From Quercus robur (Eukaryota > Streptophyta > Magnoliopsida > Fagales > Fagaceae): a stretch of DNA of 64,000 nt. Below, in pieces: positions 1 through 11,820 of the stretch; the stretch's first letter is position 1, and each line of letters starts with the position of its first letter. The stretch covers positions 2,993,501 to 3,057,500 of the forward strand of contig NC_065542.1 in the NCBI RefSeq assembly GCF_932294415.1. Reading direction: 5' to 3'. The notes below the pieces were generated by a model. The model was not told the DNA's origin. It was given only the letters and a program-made list of their open reading frames with translations, and made no database searches. The position numbers and the translations under genes are program-made.

Positions 1-2876
1 GGGTTTAGGGAGTGAGTGTATCTGGGCTGACCTTGTAGGAAAATGGTGATGTGGTGTGGGTAGGCCAAGGATGGGTATAAATATCCTTGAGGAACCACCA
101 GCCAGGTCCGTGGAGGCAACATTAGTGGTGAGTGTGGCAGACATAGGGGTGGAGGGTAGGGGAAACCAAGGGGTTCCATGAGTAGTGGATGGCTCAGTAT
201 CGTCATTGGGGGTGAGGGGTAGGGGGGACGAAGAGGCATCATGAGTATAGGATGGCCCAATATCATCATGGAGAGTGGTGGGTAGGGGGGACGGTGGGGC
301 GTCGTGAGTAGTGGATGGCCCAATATCATCATGGATCATGCATGGGCGTATCCCAGTGTCATCAATGGACAAGCCATAATCAGAATCAGAGTCTCTATCC
401 GCTGCAGATGGAGGGTATTCATCAGAATCAGAGTGTTCCTGATCATGTGAGCTGCCACATCCAAAGCCACACCCTCCACGTCGCCCGCCACGCCCTCCAC
501 GTCGCCTGCCACGCCCTCCACTTCGCCCGCCATGCCTTGCAGCCGGTGTCCTCGTGGAGCTTACAGTGCAAGCACTATCTAGATTGACCCGATTCATCTC
601 ACCCACTAAGTCGAGGACATCCATGATGTCCTTATAGTTTTCAGAATTTGGTTGGCACCTACTTAGCATACGGAGCTGGGTGTTAACCTGTCATATAAGA
701 GAGTAGTGTTAGTAGATGGAACACAAACCATGCAATCGAACACAATTCATAATACAATCAACATTATAATCTTACTATAATGTCCCATTTTGCACTATTG
801 CGACTGATATGATATCGAGTGATACGGCGATACCACTTCATATATGAATGATTATATTGCATAACCCCATCAAACACAGGTGCATCATGTACACGCTGGT
901 CACGACTATCCCATTCCTGAATATACACAGCGTGTTCTTTCCTCCAGTCTTTATCCATCTTCGCCCTCAAGGTTATCCCATGAAGCTTAACTGAAGTGTT
1001 AACAATAGGTGGTTCACCCTGCTGCATGCCGAACTGACGTAGGACACGTTCAGGGTGATGAAACTCTACAATCCAAAAACAAATCAGTGGGACAACAGAC
1101 CTCCATACTCGTTGGCCTGCAGTACAATAAGTGGGCAGGGTACTCAATACCTCCTTATATGGCTCCCAGACAATCTACAATAGCCAATAATAAAAGCAAC
1201 AGTATTAACAATATATTTACATGAATGATCATAAACATAAAATGAAAAATGATGCCTAAAAACAGGTATGATACCTGATGGGCCTGGGTTGTAGAAAATG
1301 AGGCACGATATGCCTCTAGTACGTGTGTGGGAGCGTTTTTTGTGCACTTTGCCCCTTGCCATCTAGCCAACATGCAGCATAATATGCTCATTAGTTATTT
1401 ACATAAAACTCATAATGCCTAAGGTGTAATTAAACCATACAAGAATAGTGACACAATAAGGATACAATAGTATGTACCTAATGGCATGAGGACCTAGCGG
1501 CAATTCCTGGTCCAGAGCACCTTGAAGTGGTTCCTTCATCTTTGGAACCATGTGTGGGAACCTAGAAAACACCCACAACTGCACCAAGAGTAGTGCACCA
1601 CTAATATGCTTCGCCTTCAGGTCGGTGGCATTGCATAGCTGTCTATACAACCATGCCAAGGCTGCACTACCCCAACTGTATTTCTTGGCATCACTAATGG
1701 GATCCAAGAACTGAAGATATAAAAGAGAGATCCGTCCTCCCGAGGTATCCATAAACAAGCTACCACCCAACAGCTCAAGTAAATAATACCGAGCATATTG
1801 TTGCACCAAATCTTCACTGGCATTCTCAGGTAGGGGGGCTCTAAAGCGGTTAGCGAGCCATTTTGATTTAATTCTTGTCCCATCTAGCACCGACTTGTTC
1901 TGATTAGGCTTTGGTACTGGGGCTGGAGGCTTAACACCAAGTAAGCGTTCACATTCTTCCTCCCAAATCAAGTTAGTCTTCCCTATCACTGGCAACCCCT
2001 CTACTGGTAACCCCATCATGACCTCCATATCCTGTAAAGTAATGGTCATCTCACCATGGGGTAGGTGGAAAGTGTGGGTCTCTGGACGCCAGCGCTCAAC
2101 CAATGCAGTGATCAATGCATGATCAAGTGATATAAATGGGACACCATATAACCCAGATAAACCGGCCTCGTCGATGTAACGAATAATCCGTGGATCTAGC
2201 TGCTGATGTCGTAGCAAATCAACAAAGCGGTGTCGACACTTTAATACGCCCGGCATATCCTATAAAAGAAATAACAATGTGTTAATATCATTTACAGTAA
2301 TAACAATATAATTACTTCCATCAAAAACTAAATTATAAATAGATATGGTATTTACAGAACAATTACTTGTTTTTTTTGACACATACGTTACCACTAACGA
2401 AAACTCATTACTTTATTAGAATATTAGTAATGTGACATATACTCTTTTTTTAAAATAAAGAAAAGAAATTTGAAATAAGCATAACTTACTTTTTACATAA
2501 AGATATGGAGATTTACGCAAAAAGAAGACATTAGATTTAAGCATAACTACATTAAAACCTTAGATTGACTAGAATGTTACGTGAACTAATTCATCAATAC
2601 CTTTGTTTAGGCGGAAGTTTAAATGAATAGTACTCATTTTTATTTCAAAGAAGAGTGACACATGGCACTAATTAATTATTAGATGAGGTGGAAGGCTAAG
2701 TGAAAAAATTACCAAGAATGTGCCACTTGGTAGGACCTAGGGCTCATATATTTTGTTAAAAGTATCATATCAAGTGAAGTACATACCTCACCCTCGTCAG
2801 GGCCATTCCAAATCCAAGTGGACCGATGCTCGGCTTGTCTAGTCAAAACACTTGCATCACTAGGCCCAGGATCCAT
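1..2876 (-). CDS. Plant mobile domain (MAIN-like) protein, 3' end cut by window edge
   Basis: Five exons, all open: 2876-2787, 2259-1478, 1362-1275, 1174-776, 687-<1, with GT-AG junctions that keep phase (453 residues to the end of exon 4, at least 229 more in exon 5). Exon 1 starts MDPGPSDASVLTRQ, the usual opening of this family, so I prefer 2876 over the ATG at 2921. Exons 2-4 hold the plant mobile domain (often annotated as 'phosphatase 7 long form homolog'), e.g. LPHGEMTITLQDMEVMMGLPVEG, then RWQGAKCTKNAPTHVLEAYR and VVPLICFWIVEFHHPERVLRQFG, each quoted only in part. Exon 5 adds a Gly-Arg-rich stretch (about residues 500-530), an acidic patch and roughly 20-residue repeats containing HDDIGPS. 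The family includes Arabidopsis MAIN/MAIL1, which act in silencing and meristem upkeep, and many transposon-borne copies. Whether this copy is a host gene or element cargo cannot be told here. Confidence 0.82.
121..360 (-). repeat. In-frame 60-bp tandem repeats in the last exon of the PMD gene
   Basis: Four diverged units of about 60 bp encode DDIGPSTTHDAPPSPLPTT-like segments (HDDIGPSTTHD, HDDIGPSYTHD, NDDTEPSTTHG). Unit length is a multiple of three, so copy-number change would preserve the frame. Confidence 0.7.
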
Positions 2877-3690
2877 ATCTAACACAAATGCAATGAAATG
2901 AATTTGTAAGGAGACAACCACTAAAGATTATAAAACTTAAATGCAATGCAAGTGAAAAATTACACACTATTGTAAGGTCCCCATAGTGATATGTCACATA
3001 AATTGTATTTCAGACAACCACTAATGAACATCGTACGCAATTATATCCAATGCACGTGAATAATAAGACACATTTGTAACAGCCTCAGTGATAAGACAAA
3101 ACTTGACTTGTTAGAGCTTTTCAAAAACTTCATCAAAGCAAACACAAAGGAAAATTTTTTACAAACCTGAACTAGGTTTTAAGTTACAAAAAAACAATGT
3201 GCAGAGTTTATATGTGTGTGCTAATCTTTACAAACTGACTTCATTTAAATGCGTGTGCTCATCTTTACACACAAGGTAGAGTCCTACAAAGATTCACAAA
3301 AACAGCAGAAACAGAAAAGATTGAATTCTATCACTAACAATACTGACTTCGTGTTGCACAATGATTTATTGTATGGTTAATTTTGGTCCCCTAGCACATA
3401 TAGATCTCATACTTATTTACTTTTAAAAGAAAAAAAATGGTTCTCAACTAGCTAAAAATGAAAGCTGATTGTTGACATCTAATATAATTTATATAATTTG
3501 TCGCATTGCAGATCCAGAAGGCATTGCAAATGCCCAAAAATCACTTGGGATAGGATTGGCAGAAAAAAGCTCGGGGGGTGTTGATTTAGAAAGGCAGTTG
3601 AAGACATTATTAGTGATTTTAGATTTAACTGCTTTTAATCGTTTATAATATCTGAAGATTGAAAGAGTAATCTTAAAGAGAACTCCATCA
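2877..3690. other. Intergenic, no gene seen
   Basis: AT-rich sequence upstream of the PMD gene, presumably holding its promoter. I see no coding exon, RNA gene or clear repeat here. Confidence 0.5.
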
Positions 3691-3699
3691 TCAAAATTT

Positions 3700-4612
3700 A
3701 TGACTGCTCAAATGGATTTGCATCATGAGCTGAGGGTTACAGTTTTTGTGGAAAGAATCTGATGCATCTAAAGGAAATATTAAGGTCTAATGGGAGCAGG
3801 TGTGTTATCCTAAGAAGGAAGGAGGGCTAGGCCTTAAAAGGGTGGAAGATTGGAATGAAGCAACAGCTATGAAGCATATTTGGAATCTTTTCACTCAAGC
3901 AGGTTCTCTTTGGGTGGCCGGGGTGCATGCTATGTTACTTAAGGGCAGCAGTTTTGGGCTGTCAGTATTCCTCAGAATTGCTCTTGGAATTGGAGGAATC
4001 TATTGAAGCTTAGAACTAAAGCCAAGAAGCTTGTAAGGCATGAAGTAGGTAATGGAAAGAGCATATTCCTATGGCTGGACAACTGGCATATGGGCCTAGA
4101 GTTATCTATGATGCAGCTAGTTCTTTTGAGGCAACGCTCTGCTATGTACTTAAAGACAAGGAATGGCATTGGAGGTCTGCTAGGTCTGAAGATTTGGTCA
4201 AGATTCAAAGTAAACTCCAATCGATAGATCTCAAAGAGAATGATAGAGTAATCCGGACTGCATCTCCTTTAGGGAAATTTGGCATTGCTGACACCTGGAA
4301 TCATCTTCAAAGAAAGAAGAGCAAGGTCCCCTGCCGGAGGCTGATTTGGTTCTCTGCTGCAATACCAAAGCACAGCTTCATAGGGTGATTAGCAATGAAA
4401 GACGGACTCTCAACTAATGTAAGGTTGATACAGTGGGGAAACATTGGGGATAGCCTATGCTCCTACTGCAGAATGATTATTGAAACTAGGAAGCACTTGT
4501 TCTTTGAGTGCCCTTTTAGCAAAAGAATTTGGCAAGCCATAATGGAGCTTAGTTTAGTTCCTAGTATGCCCTATAAATGGGAGGAGGTGGTCAACTGGGG
4601 AATAAATCTCTT
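3700..4612 (+). pseudogene. L1-type LINE ORF2 remnant (post-RT region and zinc-binding reverse-transcriptase domain)
   Basis: Pieces of a LINE ORF2 in + orientation: FLWKESDASKG at about 3750, VCYPKKEGGLGLKRVEDWN at 3800, then VRHEVGNGKSIFLWLDNWH at about 4030, and the C-terminal zf-RVT segment (PCRRLIWFSAAIPKHSFIG, then LCSYCRMIIETRKHLFFECP) to about 4600. These are signatures of plant non-LTR retrotransposons. The reading frame shifts at least twice (near 3950 and 4080) and has a TGA at 4386 where the family has Trp, so it is dead. The polymerase core and endonuclease are missing (5' truncated). It stops abruptly near 4612, where an opposite-strand RNase H fragment begins. Confidence 0.8.
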
Positions 4613-4680
4613 CATGATTGCGTATAACAACTCCCAGGCCAGACTTGTTTTCTTTTTCGAAGATGGCTCCGTCTGATAAG
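4603..4680 (-). pseudogene. Short LINE RNase H-like fragment, opposite strand
   Basis: Minus-strand reading gives DGAIFEKENKSGLGVVIRNH, close to the start of the RNase H-like (RVT_3) domain that follows zf-RVT in plant LINEs. Only about 25 codons survive, between the + strand LINE and the LTR fossil. It may be a rearranged piece of the same kind of element. Confidence 0.5.
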
Positions 4681-4983
4681 GTTCTGCAAAACCAGAATCT
4701 ATGATAGAGCAGCTGACTTCGAGGGCAGCTAGCCTCCAAGAATTGGGGAAAAGAGAGAGAGAGAGAGATAGGAATAGAATGTAACTGACAAAAGAGATTA
4801 TTTCATTGCTTAATTCCCTCATACATCAAGTACCCTCTATATACTAGTACATGTCTATCCCTTAGCTGTAACTAACAAACATAATAGGAATCTCAACTAA
4901 CTACTAATAGTTTAGCAGTTATATGGCACAGCAGCTCACTATACAATTTCCTACACTCACTCACTTAGCCAATGATCCTAACA
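4675..4983 (-). mobile_element. LTR of a fossil Ty3/gypsy element (approximate ends)
   Basis: Fossil LTR, minus orientation. It follows a purine-rich tract (the pyrimidine run at 4988-5010 on +) directly after chromodomain-coding sequence, as expected for a 3' LTR, and has TG/CA-like ends. Boundaries are good to a few bases only. Confidence 0.5.
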
Positions 4984-5760
4984 TTACCCCCCCCCCCCCC
5001 CCCCTCTTTTAAAGCACCTTGCCCACAAGGTGAGGGAATTGTTCTTGAAAACTGTATAAGTTCTCCCAAGTTGCATCATCTTGATTGCTTCCTTGCCACT
5101 GGACTAATACCTGAGAGATGGTTCTGTTTCGAAGCCTGTGAGACCTCTCTTGCAGCACTGCAACAGATTCAGGGTTAACAATGCCTTCTGCAGTAATATC
5201 AGGTAAGGTAGGAATGGGAATGGCTTGTTGTCCTAGTTTTGCCTTAAGGCAGGACACATGAAATACAGGATGAATTAAGGCATTGGAGGGTAGGTAAAGC
5301 TTGTAAGCTACTGCACCTATCTTCTGCAGAACATGGAATGGCCCATAGTACTTAGGAGCTAGCTTGCCAAGAGTTTTATGATTAATTGACTTCTGTCTGT
5401 AAGGTTATAGCTTCAAATACACCCACTCCCCCACTTCAAATGACCTTTCAGACCCATGCCTATTAGTTTGTAGCTTCATTCTTTCTTGAGCTAAAACCAA
5501 ATTATGCCTTAGTAATGACAATATCTAATGTCTGGACCTGAGATGCATATCAACTACCTCCACTCTAGTTGTTCCAGGACATAATCCATTAATCTTGGTG
5601 GTGGATAAACATATAGGGCTTCAAAAGGAGTTGTTTTATTGGAGTTGTGAAAATTGGTATTGAACTAATATTCAGCTAAAGGCAACCAATCAACCCAAGC
5701 AGTAGGTTTATCAGCTGCAATTACATTTCCTAGAAGTGCAACAATAAAATATAGTCACAT
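4984..5760 (-). mobile_element. Fossil Ty3/gypsy chromovirus fragment (integrase end and chromodomain)
   Basis: Broken remnant of the 3' part of a gypsy polyprotein, minus strand. The chromodomain is recognisable (ending VQWQGSNQDDATWENLYSF) with integrase C-terminal sequence upstream of it. gag, protease, RT and the other LTR are absent. It looks old, with several breaks. Confidence 0.75.
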
Positions 5761-6985
5761 ACCCTGCACAATATAGTGTTTAAAAATCTAATATCTATGT
5801 AATCCTGTGTATCTATTAATGGTGCATGGACCTAATGTATGCAGAAAGAACTAGTGCAAGTAGTTGAAAGTTGAAACTAGCTATACCTTGGCCAGAGTGA
5901 ACCATTTGAAATGAAAAGAAGGATAAGTAATTAATATTGGTTACTTTATGGAGGTAAAGGCATCGTCAAAAGGTCAGTTGGAGCAAAAATCAACTCTTAA
6001 TTACATCTCTAAAGAAAAGGAAAACATAATTTACCACTTTTTGTTTGATTTTTTTTAAAGTATTATATCCTAAAACACATATGCAGTTAACAAAAATCAA
6101 TGCCAACAGGTATCTTCTAAGCACTACAACTCCTTTAGAAAATCAAAGAATTCTCAAATACCATTGCAATACCAAACCAAAAAGGTTCAAAACATGGCTA
6201 AAAGCAAACCAGTTTTAGAAATGTTGGTCGAATTGTTAGAAAAGACTAATACCAAATAAATAGGATGAATAACTATTGCAATATAAATATAGGGAAGATG
6301 TTTATTCTAGTTGCATGAGCTTATATCAGCTTCTATTCCTAAGATAAACAGTTTAAAATCAAGCTCAAGACAGTTTGAACATGATGCCCAATCATATGGC
6401 ACACACAATACAGGTTTGACCACAACTTTACTGCATAATGTAACTCAATCATGATTATATTGCTTCAATGGCTCATTACTGTATTCCACAGTTTAGAAAC
6501 CAAAGGCACAGTTAAGAAAAAATAGGATAATTATAACAACAGCATCAGAAAAAAAAAAAAATTTGTTTCAAAATTGGTTAAACTTAATCATGGAAGCACA
6601 TAATTAGAACATACCACACCCTTCAGTCAGTACAACATCTATTTCAGAGTCACTGCTCTTATAAACAACTCTAGGGCTGTCAATCAAATTGCTCCTCTTT
6701 GTGACTTGTGAGGATGATATACCGCCACTTTAGTCTCACCAGGAATAGGAGCAACTTTGCAAACCTTTGAAGAAGAATACACAGTAAACCAAACCATTAG
6801 CACAACCTTGTCACATAAAAGCAATAGGTCACAAATGTCATTAAAATCAAAGGCCTTTTTTTTCCTCGTATTACCCATATCAAACCTGAGCTTCCAATAC
6901 TCCTTTGAAAAGCTATTTGCTGCAATCAGAACAAATCAAGCAGATTCCACTGCGAGAGTGATGAATGAGGGAAACGCAGGATTAG
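5761..6985. other. Intergenic, possible decayed minus-strand gene piece
   Basis: AT-rich. The minus strand around 6600-6880 has short open stretches (for example SSDSEIDVVLTEG near 6640) that faintly resemble minus-strand sequence near 11400-11480 (VIDSDEELDLAS). This fits a duplicated and decayed gene 5' region, but I cannot name it. Confidence 0.3.
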
Positions 6986-6989
6986 GCGG

Positions 6990-7720
6990 TACTTACTTTA
7001 CTTCTGAGATATCGAGTGTCCTTTAAAAAATGGTCCGGGCCGAAGTCTCTTCTTTCTTTTTTATATTAATCATATGGGCTTTGGAACCCAACTTTATGGG
7101 CCTCACAATATCTGACAAATCCAATAACCTGATTACAAACAAATGAAACAAGCTAGTTTAGGAATTTATCATTTAGATTCATGATTTATCAATTGTTTAA
7201 TTAGCTAATTTTTAATTTGCAAAAAAAAAAAAAAATTATTTTCTTAATAAGATCTTACTCAATAATATTTTATTCATTAAACTTAAAATCAGACTTTATT
7301 TCTCACTTTCCAATGGGTTAATTTATTATAAAATAATTGACAAATTTTGTTACAAGAAATAATTAATCTATTACTATGTGGAATGGTTGTAAATTTATAA
7401 TACATATTCCTCTTCTCTTTTTTAGTTGACAACAATAGTTATCCCTTGTTAGGTATAACAACTTTTGGAATTTATAGATTTCAAAAAAAATGAAAACTTC
7501 CATTTTACTCATGATACCAGGGGTTAACGGTTCATTTCGCAGTTGTGTTATGCTTTTCTATTGGGCATTTAACTATTTAAGCGGTATTTCTACAAAATTT
7601 CACTCCAAACTATAAATAAAAATAAATAAAATAAAACCTAATAACAAAATAGCTATGTTTGGGAGTACATGTCTAAGATTCACAAAACCAAACATCAATT
7701 ACAAAATAGCTGTGGATGGG
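6990..7720 (+). repeat. Segment copy R1 of a three-copy local repeat
   Basis: Shares long stretches with 9672-10740 and 11820-12310, including 'ggaacccaactttatgggcc', the 'gattcatgattyatcaat' block, 'gacaaattttgttacaagaa' and 'ttgggcatttaactatwtaa'. Copies differ by scattered substitutions and small indels. No coding capacity seen. Confidence 0.8.
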
Positions 7721-7819
7721 AGAACCACATTTGCAACTTCAGTTCTGAAAGAGGAAGCAAGATTGTTATAGGGACACAACTTTGGCACTAATTAATTAGG
7801 AAGACAATTGCTTTAAAAT

Positions 7820-9460
7820 GTGTTTTTTGTGAGGTTTTTTCGTGGTTTATTATTTTGTCATCTGAATAATGTGATTGTTAGGGTGTGTTTGAACTTGTTG
7901 GGATGTTTTAACAACATTTTTAATGGATATTATTTCTTTAATCGTTTAAACAATTTACTTATTGTGATTTATCTAATTTTGTGTTATCATTTTATAGGTG
8001 TCATTCATATGGATTACAATGATTATATTGATAATAGTGATGATGATCATTCTTATGATGTGGAAGATGATGATGAATTATATAATCTTGTTGTTGTTGG
8101 CAATGACATATTATATGAAATAGATTGATAAAGGACCTTGTAGAGATTCTGAACAAACTAGCTATAGGTGGTTGATGGATTGTCTGTCTAATAATGAAGC
8201 AAAATGTCACCAAATGTTTAGAATGAAGCCACATATTTTCCTTCAATTGTGTAATGTTTTACAACATACATATGGACTTCGGCACACAAGGCATGTTAGG
8301 CTTGTAGAGTCAGTAGGTATGTGTTTGATGATACTTGGACAAGGAGCATGTAACAAGTTAGTCCAAGAAAGATCCTAACATTCTGGTAAGACTATACATA
8401 AACATTTTCATAGAGTTTTGAAACGCCTTAATATAATGTTAATGGATATCTTCAAGCCTTCTAACCTTACATTTAGTGTAGTTCCAAGACATATACAAAA
8501 GAATACATTGTACATGCCACATTTTCAGGTATGCATTTCAATCATTATAATTTGCTTCTAATCATTGCTAGGATTATTTACTAAATTACTAAAATTTGTA
8601 TTTTATTTTAGGATTGTATTGGCGTCATTAACGATACATATATCCAAGTTGTTGTTGCAGAGGACAAGAAAACTCCATATTATAATAAAAAGGGTGTGCT
8701 AACTTTTAATGTGATGGTGGCATGTGAATTTAATTTACTTTTCACATTTGTTATAGTTTGATGGGAAGGTGCAGCACATGATACACGTATTTTCTTAGAT
8801 GTTATTCGTCAACAATCTATCAACTTTTCAAAACCATCACCAAGTATATAATTTTTTTTATATTAAATATATATGAAGGATATTATTTATGCACATCTTA
8901 TGTGTGTTTTTTTTTTCTTTTACTAGGAAAATATTATTTACTTGATGCTAGATACCCCGTAAGGAAATGATATTTGACACCTTATAAGGGACAGAGGTAC
9001 CATCTTCTAGATTTTCGACAAGCTGGTCGTGGAAATCACCTAGAAGAAAGGTTTAGCTATGTTCACTCATCACTTAGAAGTGCAATTGAGAGAACTTTTG
9101 GAGCGTGGAAGAATAGATGGAAAATTTTGAAACAAATGACATCTTACGACATTAAGGACCAAAGAAACATTATAGTTACTACTTGTGTTTTGCATAATTT
9201 TATTAGAAAACATGATAAGGAGGATGAGGAATTTGAATGGGGTGAGCATAACTTGGACAATTCAGGAAGTAATATTAGTGAAGAATGTAGTAGCAGTCAG
9301 GCAAACGTTGAGAATATACATGATGAGGAGATAAAATCTAGCTTGGTCCATTATGGGTTGTATACAATATTTTTGTTATTTCTATTTTGGACAAATTTTA
9401 ATGTTTTGGTTAAGAGCTTTTTTATTTTATTTTATTTTATTTTATTGTTATAATTGACAG
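7820..9460 (+). pseudogene. PIF/Harbinger-type transposase pseudogene (DDE_Tnp_4 / HARBI1-like)
   Basis: Three exon-like blocks with GT-AG introns: about 8010-8528, 8613-8845 and 8927-9350. Recognisable parts are the helical N-terminal region (DKGPCRDSE, MFRMKPHIFLQLC, HSGKTIHKHFHRVLKRL), then DCIGVINDTYIQV, WEGAAHDTRIF and SLRSAIERTFGAWKNRWKIL, which surround the three catalytic acids of this nuclease family. The second Asp (AHDTR) and final Glu (IERTF) remain. At the first site the family's IDGT reads INDT. Breaks seen: a frameshift near 8125, TAA at about 8376, TGA at about 8760 (Trp position in WEG) and TGA at about 8968. It is therefore inactive. The Myb-like partner ORF of autonomous elements and clear terminal inverted repeats were not found. 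Confidence 0.85.
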
Positions 9461-9648
9461 GTCAAAGTATTGATATTGTGGTTAATAAACATTTTAATAT
9501 ATTTATTTTTCTAATCATCTTAATGTCTTTCTTCTTATGATTTTTTTTTCTTTGAGAAACTTCTCTCTATGAATTTCAACAACATCATGATCATCATTAT
9601 TTTTTATTATTATTAATGCAATTGTTAATCCTTTAAAACCCACTCTTT

Positions 9649-9670
9649 AAAACAGTATATACACTGTTTT
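9649..9670. repeat. Short inverted repeat after the Harbinger remnant
   Basis: AAAACAGT and ACTGTTTT arms (8 bp, perfect) around a 6-bp loop. It marks the start of segment copy R2. It could be a transcript hairpin or an element end; undecided. Confidence 0.4.
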
Positions 9671-9671
9671 G

Positions 9672-9942
9672 GACTGTACTTTACTTCCTACATATCAAGT
9701 GTCATTTAAAAAATGGTTCCATTTGTTATGGGCCGAATTCTCCTCTTTCTTTTTTGTATTTTTTTTTTTTTTTCACTTTCTTTTTTGTATTGATCATATA
9801 GGCTACGGAACCCAACTTTATGGGCCTCACAATAAATTTAATATGGATTGAACCAACCTAATTACAAACAAATGAAATAAACTAGTTTAGGAATTTAGCA
9901 TTTAGATTCATGATTCATCAATAGTTTAATTAGATAATTTTT

Positions 9943-9981
<39 letters not shown>

Positions 9982-10740
9982 ATTTTCTTAATAAGATCTT
10001 ACTCAAGAATATTTTATTCACTAAACTTAAAATCAACCTTTATTCCCCTCTTTCAAATGGGTTAATTTGTTATAAAATAATTGACAAATTTTGTTACAAG
10101 AAATAATTAATCTATTACTATGTAAAATGGTTGTAATTTTATAAAAAATATTCCTCCTCTTTTTTTTTTTCTTTTTTTTTTTTTTTAAAGTTGAAAACAA
10201 TAGCTATCCCTTGTTGGGTATAACAACTTTTGGAATTTATATATTTCAAAGAAATGAAAACATCTATTTTACTCATGATACTAGGGGTAAGGGTTCATTT
10301 CACAATTGTGTTATGCTTCTCTATTGGGCATTTAACTATATAAGAGGTATTTCTAAAAAATTTCACCCCAAACCATAAAAAAGGTTCATTTCACAGTTGT
10401 GTTATGCTACTCAATTGGGCATTTAACTATATAAGCGGTATTTCTACAAAATTTCACCCCAAACCATAAAAAATGTAAGACTTAGGTATAGTACTTAAGT
10501 GTTGTTCCTTAGTTTTTCCTTTTAAGATTATGCCATGTGGATTTTTGCTCATTGAATAAAAGTGTATTTTTTAGTTAAATAGCCACAAGACTGAATCTTA
10601 AGAGGAAAACTTAAGGAACAACACCTAAGGTACTGTACCTAAGTTTTGTCCTTAACAAAATAGCTGTGGTTGGGAATACATGTCTAAGATTCACAAAAAC
10701 AACCATCAATTACCAAAAAAAAATAAAAAAAGACCAAGGC
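9672..10740 (+). repeat. Segment copy R2 of the three-copy local repeat
   Basis: Collinear with R1 (6990-7720). R2 is longer because of long T and A runs, an internal direct duplication of about 90 bp (10286-10381 repeated at 10385-10475, around 'ttgggcatttaactatataa') and the MITE at 10476-10654. Confidence 0.8.
10476..10654. mobile_element. MITE with long terminal inverted repeats
   Basis: About 180 bp. The left end (ACTTAGGTATAGTACTTAAG, then GTGTTGTTCCTTAG) is the reverse complement, with few changes, of the right end over about 50 bp, converging on AAGATT. It has no coding capacity. The matching place in R1 lacks it, so R1 serves as an approximate empty site. Superfamily not assigned because target duplications are unclear. 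Confidence 0.7.
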
Positions 10741-10795
10741 TAGGAGTTCACACTTGAGCTCACAAAACCAGTCATTGAAAAAATTAAAAAAAAAA

Positions 10796-10798
<3 letters not shown>

Positions 10799-10840
<42 letters not shown>
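10799..10840. repeat. (AT)n microsatellite
   Basis: Uninterrupted TA dinucleotide run of about 21 units, just after segment R2. Confidence 0.9.
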
Positions 10841-11059
10841 CTAAGAGCACTAAATTCAGCTCACAACATCAGCAATATGTCGAAAATAAATTGCGTAGGC
10901 TGAGAGCACAAATTAGTTAGCTCAATGAATAAGCATATTATGCAATGATAATTAAACTCTAATGGAGTTGTTTCAATCCCAATAACTTGATAAAAGAGAC
11001 ATATGAGATTGATTCTCCAGTAATGTTTGAATAAATTATAAATAGAAGTGATATGATGT

Positions 11060-11820
11060 TGGTTTTGTTTACACGATATCAAGTACAGTTTAAAAATGCA
11101 TGCACAATTTTGGGGTTGGCCGAAAACAAAACATGTATCAAGAGGGAAAAAAATAGGGACAATTATTATCTTAAAAGCAAGTATTTCTCCCTAGCTTTTC
11201 CACAACAACAACAACAACAAAAAGGAATTTCGCTCTCTTCTTCTACCAAAACTACTCCGTCCGAGCTCAAGACATAATTTGAGATTTGAAAAGCGCAGCT
11301 AGCAAGGGAAAGAAACCTCTTACATGAATAGCAAACAAAACCATGGAGAAAATACATGCACAATTCAGAATAATGTATTTCATATGCAGCAACTAGTGAT
11401 TATGAACCTTCCGGAGTAGTTACCGTTGATGCCAGGTCCAATTCTTCATCAGAGTCAATCACAATTACATAGTCAAAAATAAGGATTTGCCTGCATCCAT
11501 TAAGAAACACTGTCACCACAAAAAAGAAAAAGAAAAAGAAAGTAGCAGTTCTGATATGGACATAACTCAAAACTTGGGTAAAACAAAGTAACAAATATGA
11601 AATACACGAGCAAAAGCACCCCTGCTTATGATGGAGCTTGCTGCTATGATTATCCTCAGACTTTCAAAAAATTTATGTAAAACCAGAAAATAATCATCAT
11701 TTTTCCCAAATAAAAATGAATCTAGTGTGAGAGTGAGAGAGACGAGAGACTGATGAGAGTGATGAATAAGCGAAACGAGGTTGTGATAGTTTTAGACGGA
11801 GACTTTATATCCTTGAAATC
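11060..11820. other. Sequence upstream of R3, no assigned gene
   Basis: Includes an (ACA)n run near 11201. The block around 11760 ('gtgatgaataagcgaaacg') resembles 6958-6976 before R1, so the duplicated unit extends beyond the noncoding core. No intact gene found. Confidence 0.4.
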
